NCBI RefSeq assembly: GCF_014805625.2
Contig: NW_023998415.1
Coordinates: forward strand, 9,802,341-9,866,340
Source of the DNA: Glossina fuscipes
Lineage: Eukaryota > Arthropoda > Insecta > Diptera > Glossinidae
Direction: 5' to 3'
Length of the DNA: 64,000 nucleotides
Position 1 is the stretch's first letter, and every line of letters begins with the position of its first letter. Shown piece after piece: positions 1 through 12,831 of this stretch. A program made the translations under genes and the position numbers. The notes under the pieces are model-generated. The model was given only the letters and a program-made list of their open reading frames with translations, was not told the DNA's origin and did no database searches.

Positions 1-1362
1 ATTTGCTTCATAAATGTGAGCAAGCAAGTAAAGGGAACATTTTCAACAAAAGTGCAGCCAAACACAAGAAAATGCCTAAGTAGTAAGCATCTCGTTAATC
101 AGCTTAAAGTTCTGAATTGATTTAATACGTCATCTATAGGTCGCTATGTCTGCCCGCAGAAAACAAAAATGTACATAAATTTCTTCCTATTTCATGTTCT
201 GCGCCCGCCCACCCTATTGAAGAGTTTTATTTTCCATTGAGTAAGTGAAATATTAACTTAAATTAAACAAAAATGTAGCAGAAATAACCATGCCCATGCC
301 CAGATTAAAAAAAAAAAAAAAGATTGGCTATTTTTGATAGTTGTTTGCTTCATTTTATTGCATTTACTAGGTACCGAGTAAATTGTATATAAATAAAGAT
401 GTAACGAATTGATTTTATCAGGTACATATTTTGGACTTAGATTTCGTATTCAGCAAAATTTAGTTGAAAGCGAATGCATCATCTTTACTTTTTCGATGTC
501 CGTGACGTTTGCTGATCAAATATACTAATTTTGTTATTGTCGTTGTAACATTTGAAAATGGCTATCGAAGGTCTCGATATGAAGCGATTTAATCACAAAT
601 GGTTTTGTCCGCCTGCCCGTAGACGCCTTGAAAACGCTAGAAATCTAAAGTTTGAAAGCAATTGTATAGAAGCTTAAACTTTGTATAGTTTTTGGCGCTA
701 AGTTGTGGTCCGCGAATAAAAGGCGTACTACAAAAGCTAAATGATTCGGAGCTCTTCAGAAAAAGTGGAAATTACGCAGTGTTTACGGAATATAATTGAA
801 ATTTATCAGAATAGATAGATGATCATGATCATTATATCATTCGCAATATCTATTCAGGTATATATTAGGTATTTTATCAGGTACATAAAATGTGCCGCAA
901 AATCAATTGTATAGAAGACCGTCATTTTTTTTTTTATTGGAATCTTTTGATTGAATCATAATGTATATGGTATAGGGTTATGATATATGAAATGGCAAAT
1001 CCTGCAAAGGACTTCGTCCTCTCTGTGACACGGATCACATGATCTGAGGGACTAATTGTAAACGAAACGAAAAGGTACACAACTCATGCAGTAATTGAAT
1101 TGTTCCACGGGATGTATGGAATAGGGCAATGGCTTATTGAAAACATATTTCCTTCCCATCGACATCAATCAGTTTTAGCAGAAAATAACTGGGTTATCAT
1201 GTCGCAAAATTGGGTACAGGTAACAATCATCGCTTGACCAGCCCCATTTTCGAATAAATATAATCCAATTATACTTGCAGCCCAAAATTGTATTCAACAA
1301 TGGAACACGTCGCTCTCTCGTGTAACGTGTCATTTTTATTAATCCTAAAGCCAGCTGTCAGT

Positions 1363-1397
<35 letters not shown>

Positions 1398-3040
1398 TTG
1401 CTAATACTTTATCAAACACATGATGGCATATTCAAATCGTGCGCAAGTTTTGAAGCATCGTGTACGATTGGTCCATCTAAGGGGTATGCGAAATTCGCTG
1501 CAAAACAAACATCACTTTTTTACTTGCTTGCATTCATTTTCGCCTGTGCCATAAATATATATATATATATACATATGTATATATATATGTATATGAATAT
1601 GCGTATGCATGTTGTATGTTACAATTACATTATTCCGTAAATATTGTTCAATTTTTGTGTAGAAGAAACCAGAAAATACGAACAGAAAGCAATCTCGCAC
1701 AAGCACGCTGCACACACACACACATAAATAAATAGCAACACGTAAATGATGTTGATGTAGAACATATTGGAAAAGTTTCATGTTCTATCCCCTTTCCATT
1801 GTATCTCTATTTACGTTCGCATTTATGCACCTCAAACACTAGATACATGCATACAGCGACATTTGTGCTTATACACATATACACATAGCCACACAGATAC
1901 ACAATCATATGTTCGTATGCTTGAATATTCCTCATGTATGATAGCAAGACGTTAACAACTTTTATGGAGAATAAGAACAAAATAGCAACAGACAGCAAAG
2001 ACAGTAAAAAATATATTCTGAGAAAATTTCATTTAAATTCACATAAAACTTATTGCTGTTGTGCCCTTTTTGTTATTGTTATGCAAAACTATTTAGTTTA
2101 AATGAATATGAATGAATGCATTAAAGTGAAATGAGATAAATTAAAATATGCTTTTCCATCCAAAGCAATTCAAATGTAATCGATTTAATTGCCTTTTTTT
2201 CTAGCTTTAAGTTTATAATTAAAATAAAAAGCCTTTGTATATATGTATATATATATAAATATATATATATACATTTATATAAATACAGATATGTATACAT
2301 ACATATATATATATGTGATATATATAAAATCTATAAAATCTATAAAATCTATATACGTGTAGAGAGATAAATACCAAAGCGACGTTAAACTTTGATTTTG
2401 ACATTCGATAGTTGAACGTTTTCATATCATTTTTTTGATTAAAATAAATAATTTTTTTAACGTTATTGAAAAAGAAACGGCTTCCCTTGCATTTTGTGCA
2501 ACTTTCCCGCTTGTCCGTTCGCTTTATTTTGCAAATTTTATTTTTCTTTACACTGCACACTTATGTTGATGATAAAAGTGTTTTGCTACGGAAACGCTTT
2601 CATTATTTAAATGAAATTAAATTATTGAAGGAACTTGTTGCATTTGGCAGCAGCTTGCTTTTACTACATTACACCACACATTCAAGCACGAGTAGAATGG
2701 AATGAATAAACGAGAAAAGGCAAAGAACAAACTTATAATAGAGATAAAACACACGGACCATCAAATTTAATGAAATGTATTCAAGACTACGCGTTAACAT
2801 TAAATTGAATTTAAAGCCAAGAAATTTTCCATTTTCTACTAATTTGCAGCAAAACTCTAACAAAAAAAAAAAAAATGCACACCAACGTTGTTTAGTTATC
2901 CTATATATCCATGTCAATTACGCACGGATCTATATGTTAAGCAAACGGTACTATTTCCAAACCTGACCTTTATGATAATTCTAGTAAATCTTGAACTTAT
3001 ATAAAACCCTTTGGATCGGAATAGCCTCGCTGTAATATTA
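1..3040. other. AT-rich non-coding stretch, no gene seen
   Basis: No open reading frame here looks like a protein. It holds a 31-base T run near 1364-1394, short (TA)n and (CA)n tracts around 1556-1600 and 1700-1910, and a TA-rich patch at 2235-2325. Beside that patch, at about 2325-2352, an 11-base unit (ATCTATAAAAT) repeats three times. The short open frames read through these simple repeats and are rich in Y, I, H and C, as expected from TA and CA tracts. It may be intergenic DNA or an intron of a gene lying outside the window. Confidence 0.6.
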
Positions 3041-3302
3041 AGATGTGGTAAAGTCGATGACAGTGTCGAAGAAGCGCTTTATTAGTCGGTATTAAATTAC
3101 AACAAAAAGTATACACAAAGTTGCACATCTTGCCCTTGCTCTGTTTGCATTGGCGACGAGTTAGTTAACATTACTGTATATAAATTTAATTATACATAGA
3201 ATAAAGTAGTCGCACTTGTATTAACGGTCCGTTCGTAGTCACGCCCGGGTTTCCACGCATTTAATTCGCAAGATTCCCTTGCCTTCCAAGATGTTACATA
3301 TA

Positions 3303-3805
3303 CACCCAACTCTTTTTGATAGGATAGATGCATTTCTTAGAAATCCGTGCAAAAAAAATTTTGTAAAAAATACATGCAACACAAGGTAAATTTGCGGATG
3401 TGTTCCACAATTTTAAAAATTTATGTAACACGAAAAGACAAAATATTTGTCTGAAAACCCGTGCAAAAAAAGTATTATGAAATTCGTATTACATATTTAT
3501 AAAACAAAAACTGTTCATTTTTATTGCAAAAAACAAATTAAAATTAATGTGCAGTAAATGTACAGTCCATGAGTACATACAACGCAAGATGAAATTGAAA
3601 TTAGGTATGAAATTCAATTTCCTATCGATTCATCGCTAATTGATAACAAGCATGCATGTTGTTATTACGAACTGGATCAAAAATGCTATCGTCAGTCGAT
3701 ATGCCAGATGTGTGTAGCCCAAGGGGCTCAATTTGCTTATATAATTGTTGATAACTAGGTTTCGGTACGTTTGTGTTAGAACAAAAAATTCGTGTAAAAA
3801 AAGCG
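3303..3805 (+). repeat. MITE-like dispersed repeat, copy 1 (diverged)
   Basis: This starts with CACCCAACTCTTTTT, the same end as the repeat at 41.79-42.32 kb. It shares several internal blocks with that copy in the same order, for example a block containing GGTAAATTTGCGGAT around 3390 against GGTAAATTTGGGGAT around 41870. The right end is decayed: only GTGTAAAAAAAG is recognisable near 3792-3803. No transposase is seen, so this looks like a non-autonomous DNA element of unknown family. Confidence 0.45.
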
Positions 3806-4204
3806 TATTTTCAAGTCTTCGCAAATTAAATGAGCAATTGCTAGTTGAAATTGACCTTCGAGCATTGCTGTGTGCATAAGACACTGCCGAAATTAGAATA
3901 AAAGAAAAAAAATATGTTTTAGGCTTAATGTTAGAACAAAACATTCGTATAAAAAAATATATGTCAGTAAATCGTATTATGAATGTAAGTGAATCTGTAG
4001 ACCCCACGCAATATAGGATATAAATGTGAAGAAAAGGAGAAAAACTCTCAGAAGACTTTAACATTAGGTACAGTTAGCTTATTTAGTTAAATGTATGTGA
4101 TTTTGTGCGCACGTACAATACAAACTCATTTAAGGTCTACTATAAATTTAATTTAATTAACTGTCCTTGCCAACAGCAACCAATTAAAATCACTTGCCAT
4201 GCGT

Positions 4205-4795
4205 TTAAGACGCATTTCAGTTGCAATCATTTTAGCAAAACGGGGATTATGTCAGATTTGTCTCATGTTGAGCTCAGGACTATTCTCATACACTCAGAAT
4301 AGATCTTTTAAGGCCCTTCTTAACTCACAACCGTCGTCACGTGTCAATTTCCTCAAGACAGTCATGTACGGCGCTATATGTTAACGACCTCCCGTCCATA
4401 ATTAAATTGTCGCATATCTTAACACAAAGTAGCGTCGTTAAGCGATTTTCCTACTTTAACTTAAAATTCTACCTCTCCAATCTCGGAATATCGGATGTGG
4501 CTTAAATAATGTGGGTACTTGATGCTCTCATCTAATAAATACTACGATACTTGATCCTGAAAAATTTGGGAGTCTCTCGTTTTCAAAACGAAATTCGATT
4601 ATTATCGCATACGTTTTGGACTCAAATCAGCTGGAGAATGTCGTCTCTCATTCATTGATTTAGATGTTCGTTGTGATCGTAAACTTCCCTTTTAATGTAC
4701 ATATCGAACAACTCTTCAACAAATTCCGTTCTATGCTATGTTTTGTTAAATACTCACTTGGGGTATTCAGCGACATACATGTGAATCTGGCCAGA
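4205..4795 (+). mobile_element. Jockey-type LINE reverse transcriptase remnant
   Basis: Read across frameshifts, the plus strand gives pieces typical of the reverse transcriptase of Jockey-group LINEs. These are YVNDLPSIIKLSHIL (about 4376-4420), then a stretch ending DLDVRCDRKLPFNVHIEQLF followed by NKFRSMLCFVKYSLGVFSD (about 4657-4780). The last part corresponds to the conserved segment of the form LGV..DSKL.F..HI....NK...MLGFIKR. Several stops and shifts are present and no 5' part is found, so it is a dead, 5'-truncated copy. A tRNA-SINE follows directly at 4.86 kb. Confidence 0.6.
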
Positions 4796-4861
4796 TTTAC
4801 ACTTCTTACATTGCATGATACTTTTTCCGGGCATTTGCTTTGCTTTTAAATTTGATGATCC

Positions 4862-5042
4862 CCCTGAGTGGCCGAGTAAGCATGAGTCTCGACTAGCAAC
4901 TCAATGGTCGTGGGTTCGAATCTCAAGTGCGGTAGAGATTTTAATAAAACCGAAAGCCTTAGATGCTAGTGCTTTAAGACTTCAGTCTTGGAATTTATTC
5001 TCTGGCTAAATTTACAATAATAATAATAAAAATAATAAAGTT
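4862..5042 (+). repeat. tRNA-derived SINE, family A, copy 1
   Basis: The head has both RNA polymerase III internal promoter boxes. A box A (TGGCCGAGTAAGC) lies at 4869-4881 and a box B (GGTTCGAATC) at 4913-4922. An unrelated body of about 80 bases follows, ending TTCTCTGGC, then an (AAT)n-like tail. A second full copy lies inverted at 26.60-26.77 kb, with the same body and the same AAT tail. The head resembles a Ser/Leu-type tRNA but lacks the 3' acceptor strand, so it is not a working tRNA gene. Confidence 0.75.
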
Positions 5043-5213
5043 GATAAATAGTGCTAATTAATGACTTGTCGGTTTTATTTAATGAAATAAACTTTTACCT
5101 TGGCATGCGTCCTCCAAGGAACTTTTTTAATTTTCATAAAACTTAGCTAATGTAAATATTGTCCCAAGATTGGAACTTCATTGTCATTGGGACTTAATTT
5201 TAATGGTCAAAAA

Positions 5214-5256
<43 letters not shown>

Positions 5257-8200
5257 GTTAATTATAGAACGGTTAGGATGTACTAGCTTTAGAAACAATT
5301 CTTGTTTGAAACAAGCCTTGTTTCTCAAAGTTTCTAGCTGCTCCAGAATTTTGCACTCTTTTGCGAAAATGTAATCTTTACCAATCAATCAATAAATAAT
5401 ACGCGTAGAGATCAAGAACTTCGTGAAAACGACAACAATTGTGAACTATTTAATCCACTTAGCATCGTTTGTGAAAATCTGTAGGATGTTAATAAATCAA
5501 TTTTTCTATCGGGATCTTTACCTATCATTAAATTTACTCCTTTTAATATTCGGGCCATTATCGAAACTCACATCCTAAACTTAATCTCTTAATGTACTCG
5601 ATGGTGTGGCTGGTGATAATTATCTTCAATTTTTATTATTTTTAAGTCGTTTCAGTGGTGTAAGCGAGTTTGGTGCGTAACGCTTGTGAGTCTATTCCTT
5701 AATTAGTTTCTTCTCCCCTTATGATGTACAGATATTTTGATTTGAAGAGTTTTCTAATTTAAGTTACAATGTCATAGTTCAACTTCAAGAGTATACCCTA
5801 CACCACTTGTGATAGAAAAGATTTGGTTTTCTTTTTAAGTTCACTTATTTCGGCTGAACCTATATCATGTTTGTTTGACTAAGTAAATAAATAAATTTAA
5901 AGCATAGACTAAGATCGCTGAATTTTCGGCTGCATAACGTGAAGATGGCTACATCTCGGTAGAGTTGTTGCTGTTCGTTCTCTCGTCTTTTTGTGTGTCG
6001 CTATGCGTGGAAATGTTTTATCATCCTCATGACTTACTGGCACTGGTGCTCTGAATCTTGAGCGGACTGCATGCCACCGCATCCCTTTCTAACTTGGCTT
6101 TAAACTACTATTCTTTCTTATTGTCTCCATTATCGGGCAATCAATCGAGGATCTTTCCTTTTTGTCTGCCTTAGTAATAATTTACGTCGTTAACCCCTTT
6201 TATTGCTGACTGTATTTGATCCATTTTCATCCTCGAAAGTTCATATGTACTTCACCGATTGCCAAGTTGCTGAGCAATATATAATCTTGTTCGCGTATAA
6301 CGGCTGGATGATGGACAGAGAAGACTGCGAACTAAGACAAGGATTTTATTGGAAAATCATAAAAGTATTTATTCAAAATTAATTGAATAAATCAAAAAAA
6401 AAGTCGCAGCTCTTTTCCCAATTCTGTTACGATGTACGAAGATTACGGCCGAATTTTGGCAGAAGACGTCACAAATTTTTTCCTCGACTCAATATTTTAT
6501 CACTTTGAAGGTAGGTTCTCGCTCCTGCAACATAACTGCAACATGAAAGGCTTTTTCTCCACACATGTACACAATATTACTCAGAATGCTATGAAGAGAT
6601 CTTTTGAGTCAAGTTTCGAAAAGTCATGGAATAATTTAAGCACTGCATGTTGACGGTATTTTAATCGTTCGTATAGCCCTTAATCGTTGCTTAAATTGGA
6701 GGCCTATAGAACACCATCATGTAAACCATATAAAATAATAGAGCCTTTCCTCATATACTTAGAATTACTACCGGCTCGCGCTCTCTTAATGCTCCAGAAC
6801 TCGCAATTGCATAGCCCTAGCTTGCTAAGATTTTTATTTATAATTCGAAAACATTAAAGGTCCTATGCAACATTTTGTGTTCAACTAAATTTGCTCTCCC
6901 AGATCGTGTAGAGAAAAAAGAAATTCTTTTTCCTTAAGAAATGTAATCTATGCACTAAATAAAGAAGTAATCGAATACCACAAAGGGTTCACAAACTGTT
7001 TAATGTAACACATCCTAACACAAACGTGCACACACTTAGGCAATTCATTTCTCTCAATTTCGTTAAGTTATTGCATTTAAAAGGATTCCATGGTAGTGTA
7101 AAACATTTCAAAATCATTGCCATAAGAAGCTTAAGTTTAATAGAAACAATTTAAAGCTCAGGTATAGCATTACATTGCCAATGTAAATGTGTAGATAAAT
7201 ATGTATCAATTAAGCAAACGACCCAATGTAATAATAAGTTTGGGAAGTGCAATGAGTTAGACTAGTTTTTGTGTTCGCTTATGAATCGTACCTCTACTAT
7301 TGCAACTTTAAAACGACGCGAAAGAATTGATTCGATACGACCAACAATTCGTTCAAAGTTAAACTCTTAATTAAATTTTAACTCAATTATCGAATCAAGT
7401 GCTTACAGAGAGATGCACACAGAGACGAGCAAAAGCGAACAGCATATAATAGTGAGAAAGTATATAAGTTAATCACAACACATTCCGTTATGTTGCAAAT
7501 TTAATTTAAATGATTTCCGCGTTAACTCTTGACGACGACAAAACATACAAGAGCAAAAACTAACGACAATGACAACCGATTATAGCATTACCGGAATATT
7601 GTAAACCCATGAAAGCCAGTTATGTAACAACAATATAATAACAAAACCGACAAGTGCTTTTTTTTTTCACCATTCAACAACAAACGGTAGAACTTGAGCC
7701 GTTACTTTTCATTACAGTCTATCGTTTTACAAACGCATAGTGCAGTAACAAAAAACAACAAATGGGATTAACGACTTCATTCGTATCGTATATACAATAC
7801 ATACATCGTCTACTCACTCGTCCCTTTCATCACATGCAAGTACAAGTTCACATATATATATTTTTTAATGTTATGCGGATAGCTAGCTATAAGCGAAAAA
7901 TAACTTTCCCCAATAATATTGTCCTTCTTTTCAAGATTTTGTCAACATAATCGTAATGAAAATGACAAACACGAAAGCAACAGGTTCATGTACATATATT
8001 TGCATCTCCAGCAGATGTAGTAAAAATTGTATATTCAGGCTTTGTTTCGCAAATGTAGCCATTACGTACGTTAACAGAAAGGAAAGGTTTGATGGTGTTC
8101 TACCATCATGAACAGAACGAAAGAGCATCTAAAGTACTATAATATATTTACTGAATTCGAATCGATAACTTTTGAACATCAACTGACGAATTGAGAATTT

Positions 8201-8585
8201 TATACAAAGCCTTCCCAAACTACTGACTACTGACAACTACTGAGTTTCAGTACAGTGAGTATTCAGTTTATTCGAATGTGTGTGTAACACCCAGGAGATT
8301 TTAAGATTTATCCAAATTCTTTTATATAGAATTATATTCTGAATCGATCGATAAGCTTATCTCATGTCTGGCCATACATCTTTGCTTTTAACCTGCGAGT
8401 CGCAGTTAATGGGATATTTTCACGAGCAATGTATTACAATATAACGACGTATCGTTAACCCAGCGACGAATGTTTTGGGAAATAGATTGGATCGTCCACT
8501 TCTCATGTAATGCCTTAATTTTATGACGAAAGTCTTTGAATAATGATATTACGGCCTATTAATATGATGTAGAAAATTTCGATTA
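5043..8585. other. Non-coding stretch with simple repeats
   Basis: No host gene is recognised. A (CT)n microsatellite runs from 5217 to 5254. A short piece at about 5792-5815 (TACCCTACACCACTTGTG) matches the start of the common fly repeat with TACCCTACACCA ends. Between about 5950 and 6400 the minus strand gives protein-like pieces broken by stops (for example SRMKMDQIQSAIKGVNDVNY), possibly a dead retroelement that I cannot name. Nothing convincing is seen from 6700 to 8585. Confidence 0.5.
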
Positions 8586-8589
8586 ACTC

Positions 8590-8795
8590 CTTGCCTGTGC
8601 GGTAGACTTTGCTTTGGTCGTAGCTAGAGTGAGTGCTTAGTCGACCAAAACAAAGCATTTATCATTTGAGCACATATCCGCTAGTCTGCGGCCATAACAT
8701 CATTATCTCTTTCATTGCTTTTTTGCTGACTATCAGTGTATTACGCGAATAAGAAACATCCTCTGAGTGATTGATTGGTCATATAAAAAAAACCA
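8590..8795 (+). repeat. SINE-like repeat, family B, copy 1
   Basis: This shares blocks with the copies near 15.3, 17.4, 31.4 and 32.3 kb: a TTTGGTCGTAGCTAGAGTGAGTG-like block, a central block rich in ATCTCTTTC, and the 3' block GAGTGATTGATTGGTCATA followed by an A-rich tail. This copy is diverged and its tRNA-like head is not clear. Confidence 0.5.
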
Positions 8796-11463
8796 AATAT
8801 TTAGTTATTACTATGTCATGATAAAAATCGGTCCGAGCATATATTTGATGTGGCGAAAATATTACAACAACATTTTTTTTTTTTGAAATTTTAAAATTCC
8901 AAAACACAGGCGAAACATGAAAACCGGCACAACACGAAATACTATTGCAAACTGTAAAAGCAGGAGAAGGACTTTGTAATCAGTATAAGTTTTTTTTTTT
9001 TTTTAAGTTTGCAGCTTTTAATGTTGGAGGGCTAAAGCTTAGATTGGGACAATCCGATCCCATGCAAAATCTGCTGTGACCAATTTAGACCATTTTCAAT
9101 AGCTAGCTGCGTGCAAAAACTCCCAATGTTTCTACCCAATTTGAAGTCGATCTCTTCATTTTTGCGAGCAGGTGCATGCCAACAACGCACACCACACAGG
9201 CGGACAGACATGGCCTAATCAATTCAGAATTTCACGCTGATCAAGAATATGGATACTTTATAGGGTCTCTAAAGTTTCCTTTTGGGTGTCGCATATATTA
9301 ATAAAAAAAAAAAAAAAAAAAACAAAACAATATGAGTATACCTCCATCCTACAGTGGTGGCTATAATAATAGATTTTAAATTTCTTCTGACTATTTAAGA
9401 GTGGATAGTTCAAACGTTATTTCGTCTGACGTTCGAAAAAAGGTTTCCGCTTGAAGTATTAAGGTTTTCGCATTAAATTAATTTGAATAAAACGAGTTTT
9501 TGTCTTCGAGAAAAGTCTTTGAACTTTTATTTACTCAGTCTTCGACTAACTTTTAACTTTCACCTGACTTTTTGTAAAATTTCACATATCTGACTCCATA
9601 TTGTATTCATTCACAATCATAACTCTTTATTCATTCTTGTTCTTCTTAACACAATATTTGTATACTATCACATTAATATATATTGTATATATGTACTCTA
9701 AAATACCTGAAAGAATATATTTACGAATACCATTAGCTCGGCTTTAGGAACAAACATGGAACGACTGAGCAAGGCCATTATGTCGTTTCATACGTCAGCG
9801 GAAAGCCATTCAAAATGAAAATTACTGTAATTGTGTATTTAACGATGTGAAAAATTCCTTTCATAAAGTCTAGCCTCTATTTTTCAAAGTAAAAAAGGTT
9901 CTTCCTTCTCTTCAACTCCAATGTATTAGCTACCTAAGCCAGTTCACAAGGCACACATTTCAATGTTCAATGTAGAAAATGATAAATCCAATATATAAAA
10001 AAATTGAAGATGGATTGCTCCGCGGAAATATTTCAAGTTCAATAGTCTATACAATATTCCGCTTGCTGACAATGTTTCATCTGCGACACATGCATATAAT
10101 GCAGCAAACCTATTTTCATTTCGTGATCCTACGAGCTACAAATTCACCATACTAATGGTAATAAGGGTTCTTGCTCTTCACTACTTTTGATTAGCAATAA
10201 TGTTCCTACCAACAGTTGCACAAATTATTTTAACTCACATATAGACCAAAGAGGAGACTCTTCGCCTAATTCGTCCAGGATCTAAGCTCAATCAAAAAAA
10301 GAACTGCATTTTATACAAGAGTACCCTTAAAGTATCCGAACCTATGCCATACAATTGCGGAGAACAGTTGGTTACTCTAATAGTGAATGACTCCATCTAA
10401 AGCTTTTTGTTTTCTTTTTAATGCCCTGCGGCTGGCTGGCAACAAAACTATTCATGATACCCTGGATTTTCCATACGTTGAAAATTCGAAAAACGAAGAG
10501 AATGGAGAGACGTTTAGCTAAACCTGTTACTTTGTAATACTTGTGCTGAGCGTGGAAGGCATAAAGGAGATAAAACAATTAACGCGAAAAAAGTAGAAAA
10601 TATAAGTGTGAAAGGACCATTTGATCATAGCTGTTAGGTGTGTATGAGTTGTCGTAAGTGAATTGACAAATAAACCGTAAGTACACTGCTATAATGTTGA
10701 TTGAAATTTTACGATCTTTTATTCATCGAGACGCCTAAAAATAGGCAAATACCCAAATGCATGAGAGAAAAATGAACCTCTGGGGCCAGTGAGCTAATAA
10801 CAGCATAAGAAAGTGGACATATACTTGCACAATCCAAATCTGACAAAGAAATTCGAACAACGAATTCTGTTTATATACGTGTATGGGTGTTGGTTTGCGT
10901 ATACATTTAAGAAAAATAAAAGTTTTGCGTTTATCTCAACGCATACATAATGCTTGCTGTTGTGCAATCGTAATGAAATGCACACATTTCTATATATCAT
11001 TATCGTTTTTTTGTTTTTCACACTTACACGATATGGTGATGCAAGCCATGGAGGCGACAAATGCGAACATGAATACTATATAATGTGCGTGATATGGAAA
11101 AATACGAAGAAGTGATTGTGTATACGCTTTTGAGAGGCAAATGTTGAGTTTCGTCGTATTATTTATATGAAGGGAGTGATAAACCGCTGCCACAACATTC
11201 ATCGAAAACTTTTTACCGCACCGTTCGAAACATTCCAATAAACCATTCTCATACGGTAGGAATTCATTTTAAAGTGATTTTAGTTTATTAACGAAAATAC
11301 ACATGCTTCACAAGTAATATCGGGGAAGAGGGAGAGAGTAAACAAAAATATTTCATCTCATTCTTTTTTTTTTAACGAACTCGTTAATGTCTAATTAGGG
11401 TGAGCTTAAATCAGTTCAGAAACACACTTCAATTAGTTTTCTTGAATTTTATATATATTATAA
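8796..11463. other. Non-coding stretch with a mini-me-like repeat
   Basis: No gene is seen. At about 9195-9290 there is a GGCGGACAGACATGG motif, then GCTGATCAAGAATATGGATA and CTTTATAGGGTC. This is the core arrangement known from mini-me/INE-1-type fly repeats, next to an A-rich run at 9303-9320. A short match to the end of the same repeat class lies at about 9338-9365. The rest is AT-rich with no convincing open frame. Confidence 0.5.
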
Positions 11464-12150
11464 TACTAGGGGGTTGAAAAAATTTTCACCAACGACTTGT
11501 AGAGGTAAAAATGATAAACAAATGGGAAATATTAGGGTACATAACGATTAGATTCAATGATACTCTACTAACAGTTTTTCATCTAGTATTATTGATTTAG
11601 TCAGGATGGAGTATTCAAAATTCTTCTTCTTCCAAATTCATTACTGTTACCAAAGACCACCAAAACACGTTTACAGACTTGTGGTGATGCTGCTCCATCC
11701 TATCCCAATTGTCGGTTTTGTTTTGCACGATTTAAAAGTTGCGGCACGGCGGCGGAACTGACTGAAAATGCCATTTTTTGGTCACTTTTCCCAAGAGTTG
11801 TTCAAGATACACTGTTGCAGCTTGAATGGGAGGTTCTGCCACACCCAGCGCACTAAGCAGACACCAGGCGCCTACTAATTACCATTTTTCCAGATCGGGG
11901 CAGGATGCTTTGACTGACACGCGGGTCCACAAAATCGAAGAAGTGCAAAAATGTAATGATGGGTGGATTGCTGCCAAATCAATACAATTTCCGCCGACAT
12001 GATATCGCCATGCTGGCAAAATTATTGTAAAATTTTTTTAGAAAATGATGGAAACTATTTTGATTAATATATATATATTTTATAAATTTTTAATAAACGC
12101 CTTCTTCAAATGAAAAAATGATCAAAACTTTTACAGCCCCCCCAATAGTA
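11464..12150 (+). mobile_element. Internally deleted mariner element with both inverted ends
   Basis: The ends are inverted repeats. The left begins TACTAGGGGGTTGAAAAAAT (11464) and the right, on the opposite strand, begins TACTATTGGGGGGGCTGTAA (12150), both starting with TA. Inside, the plus strand encodes pieces of a mariner transposase. One is a helix-turn-helix part with GDAAPSYPNCRFCFARFKS (about 11682-11740). The other is the C-terminal segment LQLEWEVLPHP (about 11815-11850) followed in another frame by RSGQDALTDTR and EEVQKCNDGWIAAKS. Most of the catalytic core, including the first two catalytic Asp positions, is missing. At about 690 bp it is roughly half the length of an intact mariner and is clearly inactive. 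Confidence 0.75.
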
Positions 12151-12827
12151 ACTCTAAGCTCTCTTCAAATAACTTATTTGCCATTGAATCATGACACCAT
12201 GACAAGAATAGTTATTAAAAGAATCCATTGAGACTGGCCATGAAGAAATATAAAACAGAAGAAATATGTTAAACTTCAGAATATTCTCGCATTTCTCGCT
12301 CGTAATAAATTGAGGAATGATATCGAAAATATCGGATAATATCGGATATTCGTGCAAGTCGAATACTTCATGTGGCTTCGAGTGCAGTCACGAGTGTACC
12401 AATGCTTAAAACTTTTGTAGTACTTTTTAAAGCTATTACTTGATCTATGCGTATCTGTAACGTATCTCAGATGCCACTCGGGTGACTTCGAATTCCAACT
12501 ACCTGTAATAACAGTCTTATTGCTCTCAGAAGTTTTAATTCAATTCCATAGCCGATATTTTTTCAAGCTTTTCTAAACAAAAAAATTTTACCTATAATCG
12601 AAATCTCTTTCAACTGTTCAAGGCATAGTCATGTAGATCTGCACCGTATTTTTAGACCCTTATATCTCTTCATGCAGGAAAGCCGTTAATATTTTTCGCA
12701 GTCTATTTCTTCATCTTCATTTCGGCGGATGTTACGAATTACGATTATTGATATAAAGAGGAATAAAAACGTACCGTGAAGTTTGTTTTCGAATAGACGC
12801 AATGTTAAGGAATCTAGTTATATCAAC
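12151..12827. other. Spacer between mariner and piggyBac elements
   Basis: This is AT-rich sequence with no open frame resembling a protein and no repeat I can name. Confidence 0.5.
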
Positions 12828-12831
12828 TTAA

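Noticed and set aside
1512..1781. Small proteins encoded by TA/CA-rich tracts (also near 2219-2560, 28609-28791, 31533-31809)
   Set aside because: They are translations of microsatellites, seen as long Y-I or H-I runs on both strands.
3636..4064. Minus-strand 142-codon frame over the first MITE-like copy
   Set aside because: Leucine/isoleucine/serine-rich with no recognisable motif. It spans the border of the repeat and is not kept in the second copy.
4862..4935. A genuine tRNA gene
   Set aside because: Pol III boxes are present, but there is no 3' acceptor stem and the sequence continues into a SINE body repeated elsewhere.
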